A stretch of 64,000 nucleotides of DNA from Eremophila alpestris peregrina (Eukaryota; Chordata; Aves; Passeriformes; Alaudidae). Below are positions 59,101 through 64,000 of this stretch, piece by piece. Position numbers and translations under genes: made by a program. The DNA lies in the NCBI GenBank assembly GCA_009792885.1, contig WMCF01000023.1, positions 5,502,633 through 5,566,632 of the forward strand, given 5' to 3'. A model generated the notes under the pieces. It was not told the origin of the DNA, did not search any database, and worked only from the letters and a program-made list of their open reading frames with translations. The stretch's first letter is position 1. The number at the start of each line of letters is the position of its first letter.

Positions 59101-62100
59101 CGATTACTGAAACCTCTTAGTGCTTTCATTGGCATGACTGGTGAGATGAAGGAACTTGCAATGGTTGTAAGCAAAGTAAGAGCAGATCTCCATGTCAGTT
59201 GTAGAGAGATGCTGATTATCTTTGTCATCTGGGAATGCTGTTTGTTTCTTTTAACTGTCACTGGTAGTGCTCATTCTTGAATGTGCAAGTTATTTTTCTC
59301 TCCACACAGCTCCCCAAGTCATTTCCTCACATGTAATGATGTTTCTTTCTGATGCACAGTGGGAGGAAATAATTAAGACTATTCCTTTCTAATGGGGAAC
59401 AGGTAATTTAATCATGCTGTGCAGAATGTCACGGCTTTCCTCTTTGCTACAAAAAAGAGTACAATACTTCACTGGAAAGAGAGATTTAAATATATTAGCT
59501 GAAACCAACTATTATCTAATGTTTTATCTAGCTGTGATCAGATGGTGGTAGAAACCTTGATTCCACCCTTTGGATGAAGTTTCCATTCCAGGCACAGGGC
59601 TGTAGTCAGTGTGGATGGTGTGCCAGTATCACAGCAGTATCTGAATTCTGAATGTATCTGCTAGATAGCATCTACCAAAGTTATTATTAAACCCTGGTAT
59701 CCCTGCCTGGTTTAGAGTCAGAGGATCATTCAGGTTGGAAAAGCTGTCTAAGGTCATCAGGTCCAACCATTTCCCCAGCACTGCCAAGGCCACCACTAAC
59801 CCATGTCCCCAAATGCCACATCAACCTGGCTTTTAAATCCCTCCAGGGATGGGGACTCCAGCACTGCCCTGGGCAGCTGTGCCAGGGCTTGATAAACCTT
59901 CCCATGAAGGGTGATGTACACCCTGAGACTCCCCTGGCCCAGCCTGAGGCTGTTCCTTTTCCTCCTGTCCCTGTTCCCTGGCAGCAGAGCCCGATCCCCC
60001 TGGCTGTCCCCTCCTGGCAGGGAGTTGTGCAGAGCCTCAAGGACCCCCTTGAGCCTCCTTTTCTCCAGCCTGAGCCCCTTTCCCAGCTCCCTCAGCCCCT
60101 CCTGGGGCTCCAGCCCCTTCCCCAGCTCTGTTCCCTGCCCTGGACACGCTCCAGCCCCTCAGTGTCTCCCTTGTTCTGAGGGGCCCAGAGCTGTCCCCAG
60201 CCCTGGAGGTGCCTCAGCAGTGCCGGCACAGGGGACAGATCCTGACCTGGGGCTGTGTCACTCCATGGCTGGCACAGCCTAGGGGCCATGGGCCTGTATT
60301 TGTCCTGTGCCTTGCTTTATGCAGCCTGCACAATCTGCACTCCCTGTTTGTTCTCACAGGGTGCAGTTGGGAGATGCTGTAACTGTAGGCTCTGCAAGCA
60401 GTGCTCTCATCCCAGCACTGCCAGAGCAGCACCAATAATACACCATATCCTAGGGCAGACTTTTCCAGGATTGGCAGCTTGACCCCTGGAAGGAACCAGA
60501 GCATTGTCAGCAGCATTTCATTTCACTCCTGGGCTGAGGTGTAGCTTCACAAACAGGCCCTGGTCTGCTGGGGATCCATGGCTACAGCACACACAGATCA
60601 TCCACCACTTTTGAATGAGTCACTCATCCAAAAGGATTCATAGCACCACAGTGTTTGATGGTGTTGTGGCTTTCTGGATATAAACATCCCAAGTGGTATC
60701 AGCTTGGGTAAACCTGCTTATAATCATCTTTCTAAAAAGCCTGGAAGACTTTTGCTGACTGATTTTTATATTTGTGTATGGCCCAAATTCTTAATCCGCA
60801 AGTTTTGTATTTGACATTTAGTAGAACTTAAATGTCTTAGGAAATTTCCAACCTTAAAGTAAGAAAATTCTCATTTGTTTCAATTCCTGGTTGGTCTTTT
60901 ATTTATGCTAGACCTTTAAAATAATGTTGTTCTTGCCGCTACATTAACAAAAAAAAGCAATAAAAAATTGCTTTTGCTTTTTTTTTTTGAATAGTGCTCC
61001 ATTATGGTATGTTCCTAGTTGCTATGGTAATCAACACTGGATAAATCAATAAAAATAAATAACTTGTTATATCTATTTCATAACACAATCTAATTTAATT
61101 TGGAAACAGTTATGGAAGTCTCTACTTAATAGCAGAAATTTGATTCATCTTAATTCACAGTTAATAGAAAGGGAAAGTGTAATCTACTCTATATAAATAA
61201 TTTTTTCTAATTGTATTAAATCAACTTTTCCCCTTGGACACAAGGGGAATTTTGTAATTTTTCTTCAGTCTGTGTGGACTCTTTTTGTTGGAGAGCAGAA
61301 TTTATCCTGAGTATTTGTACTGAGAATATGATATTTTTTGCAGAACAATTAGCCCCTGGAACACAAAGCCACAAAATATTATGAAGGCAAATGGAAATAT
61401 TCATAGAAGATTTGGAAAGTTTGATGAATTGAATTAAATGAAATTAATTTAGTGAGTGCTTCAGGGCATAGACTAATTACCGTCTATCTTTTGATAGATG
61501 CTTAGGGGTAAAATTTCTTCCTGTTGCAGAGTTTCTTACAGCTTTTCTTGCAGAATATAAAATCTTGCATAGCATGGAGTAAATTGGCGTTTTTCACTGT
61601 TACTTACAACATGAGTAATAACATAAGTAATAGGTATTAACATTATAAAAGGTAATAATGTAATAGGTGCAGCCATAAAGTTACTAAGCATCAAGTTTTA
61701 AAAAATCCTAAGTATTTTCACACTGCACATGAGTGAGCTGTGGAACTTATGACTACAAAATAAACATGTTTAAAAAAAAGAGGGAAGAAAAATTCACTGA
61801 AGAATGAATATCAAAAGGTATTTCAGCTCAAAGATTCAGATGTAATTTGAATTAATGAAGTCCACTGATGGGTGTAAACTTGAACCAATGTATCACTATG
61901 ATTACTTTTACTTCTTTTTTTAAACATCCAATACTTGCAGCAATGGAGACAAAATATTAGGGTCGGTGAACCTTCATATCACAGTAGCTCTTGATGTGTT
62001 GGTTGGTTCCTAAATTGAACTAAAAGAAAACAGATTTGAGGAAGATTTGCTCAGCATCTACATTTGGTAGGAATAATGGGGGAAACTGCAGCCTGGAGGG

Positions 62101-63003
62101 GAAGTGATTGCTGTGAGTGCTTCCTTCCTGGGAGGTCCCTGGTCCCTAGGGTTAAATAATACAGCCTGTATCACTTAACAGTGCTATTATTTTATCACTG
62201 AGTTGATCCTTTTACTTTTCCAGAGGTCATTATCTGACTGCAGAAGGAGTTGGGCTAATGAGATGTGATGTGTGTTGCAGGACATTTATCTCCATAAGCC
62301 AAACGTGAAGTGGGATGATATTATAGGACTGGATGCAGCTAAGAGGCTGGTCAAGGAAGCAGTTGTTTACCCCATAAAGGTAAGGTGCTAAATAGTTTTG
62401 AGAACTAAAACCAGTGTGGGGCTCGTTAGCTTGTTTCCTTGCAATTACAGTGGTGTTTTAGAGTTCTCAGTGTTCCTGTGCTTTTGTAGGCCATTCATGT
62501 CAGAACTGTTGGCTTTCCTGTTTCATGCCAGAACTATTCCTGTTCCATCTGAAATGGCACATGCATTCTTCTATAGGAAAACTACCTTTCAGTATTAAAA
62601 TTGTAAAAGTTAGGTCCAATTCTTTGGCACCTTTGGCATTGTAGGAAGTGCTGGATTTGGCCTTTATTAATTCCATGAGAAATGACTTACAGAGAGAATT
62701 TCACATCAATTGCACTTGAAAAAAAAATCCACTGAAAACAAATTTCAAATAATAAATACAGCAATTTTCTCAGTACTCAGATCATACATGTCACGTTGTT
62801 TTGGTGTGGTTTTATGCCTCTCCAAAGTTCTTATGTTTCTTGAATGTGCTAGAAGCAGTGAAAGTGGGAACTACAATCCCTTGCATTTTGTTTTAGATGA
62901 TACAGTTTTAGTCCCTTAATTATTTTTCTGCTTCTACAGTATCCAGAGCTGTTTACTGGCATTCTGTCTCCTTGGAAGGGATTATTGCTGTATGGACCAC
63001 CAG
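47147..63003 (+). CDS. KATNAL2: Katanin p60 ATPase-containing subunit A-like 2, partial (10 exons, runs off right edge)
   Basis: KATNAL2 is an AAA ATPase of the katanin/meiotic clade linked to microtubule dynamics, ciliogenesis and sperm formation. The exon chain gives 296 codons with consistent phases. Domains visible: LisH motif (about residues 22-55, from RRKNLLILILHYLIEKGY to AANALEQE), a low-complexity Ser/Lys/Gln linker (about 100-190), the DDIIGLDAAKRLVKEAVVYP region that starts the AAA module, and GPPG, the first half of Walker A. The rest (TGKT, Walker B, arginine finger) is right of the window. Exons: 47147-47197, 53475-53545, 53940-54106, 56081-56123, 56541-56661, 57617-57712, 58220-58318, 59098-59175, 62281-62379, 62940-63003. 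The start is MELSCQALRTTHQAREA, as in human. Confidence 0.95.
47250..47263 (+). promoter_or_regulatory. RFX X-box in KATNAL2 intron 1
   Basis: GTTGCCATGTCAAC matches the palindromic X-box GTTGCCATGGCAAC at 13 of 14 positions. RFX factors use this motif to switch on ciliary genes. It lies 53 bp downstream of the exon 1 donor. Confidence 0.65.
47279..47290 (+). promoter_or_regulatory. NRF1 site near KATNAL2 exon 1
   Basis: TGCGCATGCGCG matches the NRF1 consensus YGCGCAYGCGCR at every position. It is 16 bp downstream of the X-box. Confidence 0.6.
47475..47612 (+). mobile_element. CR1 LINE tail fragment
   Basis: GTTGGACGGGGCTTGGGGCA, TGGGATAGTGAAAGGTGCCC and CTGCCCATGGCAGGGCTTGG, then AACCCAAACCATCGTGTGAT and GTGATTCTATGG. 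Inserted about 280 bp inside KATNAL2 intron 1. Confidence 0.87.
47711..47855. repeat. Unidentified dispersed repeat, copy 2
   Basis: Diverged direct repeat of 46223-46358. The two copies sit on either side of the KATNAL2 promoter island, about 1.5 kb apart, each next to CR1 fragments. Confidence 0.65.
47880..48185 (-). mobile_element. CR1 LINE 3' fragment
   Basis: Reversed tail AATCATAGAATGTTCTGGGC, TGGAAGGTACCCACAGGGAT, then GGAGAGCCTGTTGAATGCTC and GGAAGAATCTTTTCCTGATA, ending at TGCAGTTTCCTCAGGGAG. A divergent CR1 subfamily. Confidence 0.82.
52357..52445 (-). mobile_element. CR1 LINE tail fragment
   Basis: AATCACAGCATCATAGGAAA, then CCTCAAGTTGGAGGGGACCT and CATTGAGTCCAACTCCCAGT. Short and diverged. 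Confidence 0.7.
53475..53545 (+). CDS. KATNAL2: KATNAL2 exon 2 (LisH start)
   Basis: Encodes EEMRTEARRKNLLILILHYL and IEKG. The acceptor is ambiguous: TTCACAG|GAG|GAG|ATG offers AG at 53474, 53477 and 53480. The first is favoured by position; the last would give the human-like REA-MRTEARRKN. All three keep the frame. Donor AAAGG|GTATGT. Confidence 0.9.
53940..54106 (+). CDS. KATNAL2: KATNAL2 exon 3
   Basis: Encodes [40 protein letters not shown] and KFQKYPKITKKVLDT; nearly identical to human. It completes the LisH motif and its following helix. Acceptor AAATTGCCAG, donor ACTG|GTATGT. Confidence 0.96.
54107..56080 (+). other. KATNAL2 intron 3
   Basis: 2 kb with a plus-oriented CR1 fragment at 54548-54790. 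No other exon recognised. Confidence 0.55.
54548..54790 (+). mobile_element. CR1 LINE 3' fragment with coding remnant
   Basis: Plus-oriented. Its frame reads KNFFMERVVRPWHRLLKEVV, matching the C-terminal end of CR1 ORF2 (FFTMRVVKHWNRLPREVVDA), then the 3' UTR and tail GAGGTCTTTTCCAGTTTAAA. Confidence 0.85.
56081..56123 (+). CDS. KATNAL2: KATNAL2 exon 4
   Basis: 43 nt encoding AENKQQLRSGGRARR, matching human AENNLPQRSRGKTRR. Acceptor TTTTGCCACAG, donor AGAAG|GTGAGA. Basic linker after the LisH region. Confidence 0.92.
56541..56661 (+). CDS. KATNAL2: KATNAL2 exon 5 (linker)
   Basis: Encodes TATSSQNVPRAKQQTVQQVS and KTSPGSTAEPKSSTKESPRQ, a low-complexity linker poorly conserved with human (SCQNLPKINQQ). 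The acceptor follows a long T run and the donor CAG|GTTTAA is weak. Confidence 0.88.
57617..57712 (+). CDS. KATNAL2: KATNAL2 exon 6 (linker, alternative donor)
   Basis: Encodes NSDGAGTLDQSEFGLSISGI and RKTGGESSHPRK, matching human NFGLHISRIRKDSGEE..HPRR. Two in-frame donors exist: AAAG|GTTGAT at 57712, which fits human, and TTTG|GTATGT at 57727, which is the stronger site and adds VDGNL. Confidence 0.88.
58220..58318 (+). CDS. KATNAL2: KATNAL2 exon 7
   Basis: 33 codons: GQIIDFRKMIQDAVRVSPDG and IPLNSLNCDPDPS, like human GQIIDFQGLLTDAIKGA. Acceptor TTCTCCTCTAG, donor TCA|GTAAGT. Confidence 0.95.
58319..59097 (+). other. KATNAL2 intron 7
   Basis: 0.78 kb, no repeat family or exon recognised. 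Confidence 0.5.
59098..59175 (+). CDS. KATNAL2: KATNAL2 exon 8
   Basis: 26 codons: ERLLKPLSAFIGMTGEMKEL and AMVVSK, near-identical to human. Acceptor TCTCTTTTAG, donor AAA|GTAAGA. Confidence 0.96.
59176..62280 (+). other. KATNAL2 intron 8
   Basis: 3.1 kb with a 580-bp minus CR1 (59714-60292). The rest is AT-rich without exon or other repeat recognised. Confidence 0.55.
59714..60292 (-). mobile_element. CR1 LINE 3' fragment, antisense to KATNAL2
   Basis: Reversed tail GAGGATCATTCAGGTTGGAA, the GGGGACTCCAGCACTGCCCT block, CTGTCCCTGTTCCCTGGCAG, GGGGCTCCAGCCCCTTCCCC and GGCCCAGAGCTGTCCCCAGC, ending near GTGTCACTCCATGGCTGG. One of the better-preserved copies. Confidence 0.9.
62281..62379 (+). 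CDS. KATNAL2: KATNAL2 exon 9 (start of AAA module)
   Basis: 33 codons: DIYLHKPNVKWDDIIGLDAA and KRLVKEAVVYPIK. WDDIIGLDAAK is the classical region just ahead of the AAA ATPase core. Acceptor GTGTTGCAG, donor AAG|GTAAGG. Confidence 0.97.
62940..63003 (+). CDS. KATNAL2: KATNAL2 exon 10 (first half of Walker A)
   Basis: Encodes YPELFTGILSPWKGLLLYGP and PG. The nucleotide-binding P-loop GPPGTGKT is split here; TGKT must start the next exon, beyond the window. Acceptor CTTCTACAG, donor CCAG|GTATGG. Confidence 0.97.
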
Positions 63004-63775
63004 GTATGGAGAGCTTTTTAGCACATCTTTGTCACTGCTTCTTGTTTTTTCATGTGGATAAATCATTGATGTTAATTAGATCAGATTGCTAAAAAAGATC
63101 ATGTTCTGTACATAAATTAAAAGGAGAGAATTTTGGATGGTTATGTCCATCTCTGACACTCAAACCTAGCCTTTCTTAGAAGCCTTGGCTATTTTTATAC
63201 CTGAATCTTCCAGAGACAGTACTTACACTAAGAATTCAGGGGAATGAAAACTCAGATCTCTGTTTTTACTCAGCTTGGACCATTTTAATCAAATTTGGCA
63301 TGATCCTATGATATGTCAATAAATCTGCCATGGACTTACCTCCATAGTGAAAAATGTCCTTCCTTTCTTCTGCTTTTAGGGGTTTTGGTTTCCGCTTTTT
63401 TTCTGTTTTGGGAATGGGGTGGAAGCTTTGCCTTCTTCCAGCTGGATGTTTTCCTTGTCAGTGCACCTTCCGTGCTCCCTCTGCTCCGCTTTGACACAAG
63501 GATGTGGCTGGAATGGGGCAGAGGGCACAAGAACCACCTGAGTCAGGTTGCAAAGCCTGTCTCTGCAATGAACTCCATTTGTTCCTGTGAATGTTTAGAT
63601 GTTCCTGCCACAGAAGGCATCTCACCATTTCAGCATGCACTACTTCAGGATTTGGAGAATGCATTTGTAATTCTGTATTACCTGAGTTTCTCCAAACAGT
63701 CCTGAAAGGGCCACAAAATATTGTGAGGGCTGGAGTCCCTCTGCTCTGGAGCCAGCCTGGCACAGCTGGGGCTGC

Positions 63776-64000
63776 TCAGCTGCACAAGAGAAGGCTCCAG
63801 GCAGAGCTCAGAGCCCCTGCCAGGGCCTCAGGGGGCTCCAGGAGAGCTGCAGAGGCACTGGGGACAAGGCCTGCAGGGACAGGACACAGGCAATGGCTTC
63901 CCAGTGCCAGAGGACAGGCACAGATGGGAAATTGGGAAGGAATTGCTGGCTGGGAGGGTGGGGAGGCCCTGGCACAGGATGTCCAGAGCAGCTGTGGCTG
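63776..64000 (+). mobile_element. CR1 LINE fragment running off the right edge
   Basis: Plus-oriented, starting near CAGCTGCACAAGAGAAGGCT and containing GGCTTCCCAGTGCCAGAGGA and GGGAAGGAATTGCTGGCTGG. Very similar to 5658-5870. Cut by the window end. Confidence 0.85.

Overview
The window is nuclear DNA from a bird. Coding sequence comes as short exons with GT/AG introns, and the dispersed repeats are almost all CR1 LINE fragments with the typical avian 3' tail, plus one avian-type solo LTR. Two vertebrate genes are recognisable. PIAS2 lies on the minus strand and is complete: 14 coding exons, 14461-40532, 624 residues. KATNAL2 lies on the plus strand and is partial: 10 coding exons from 47147 to 63003, running off the right edge inside the Walker A loop. 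The two genes are neighbours on human 18q21, and 18q-type genes lie on Z in birds, so a Z (or W gametolog) origin is likely. That is inference from synteny; nothing in the sequence proves it.

Layout. 1-12.7 kb is intergenic DNA downstream of PIAS2. It holds a decayed, intron-retaining copy of part of EEF2 (396-1549), a fold-back CR1 pair with a perfect 45-bp inverted repeat (about 5.5-6.0 kb), and a CR1 array (8.6-11.6 kb) whose second element is split by a solo LTR with a 5-bp target duplication. 12.7-40.6 kb is PIAS2: 3' UTR, exons 14 to 1 read leftwards, and a GC-rich promoter with an E-box, a short uORF and a 44-bp minisatellite just upstream. 40.9-46.9 kb separates the two divergent genes. 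It contains CR1 fragments and an unassigned basic minus-strand open exon (43278-43475) whose splice phase would fit PIAS2 exon 2. 46.9-47.3 kb is the KATNAL2 CpG-rich promoter with three inverted CCAAT boxes, an RFX X-box and an NRF1 site. It is flanked by a degenerate TTTGG tract and two diverged copies of an unidentified repeat. 47.2-64 kb is KATNAL2 exons 1-10 and introns with CR1 insertions.

The two genes act in different processes: SUMO E3 ligation and transcriptional co-regulation (PIAS2), and microtubule/cilium and sperm biology (KATNAL2). They share an intergenic region but are 6.6 kb apart, so a shared bidirectional promoter is not evident. No tRNA, rRNA, CRISPR or prokaryotic feature was seen.
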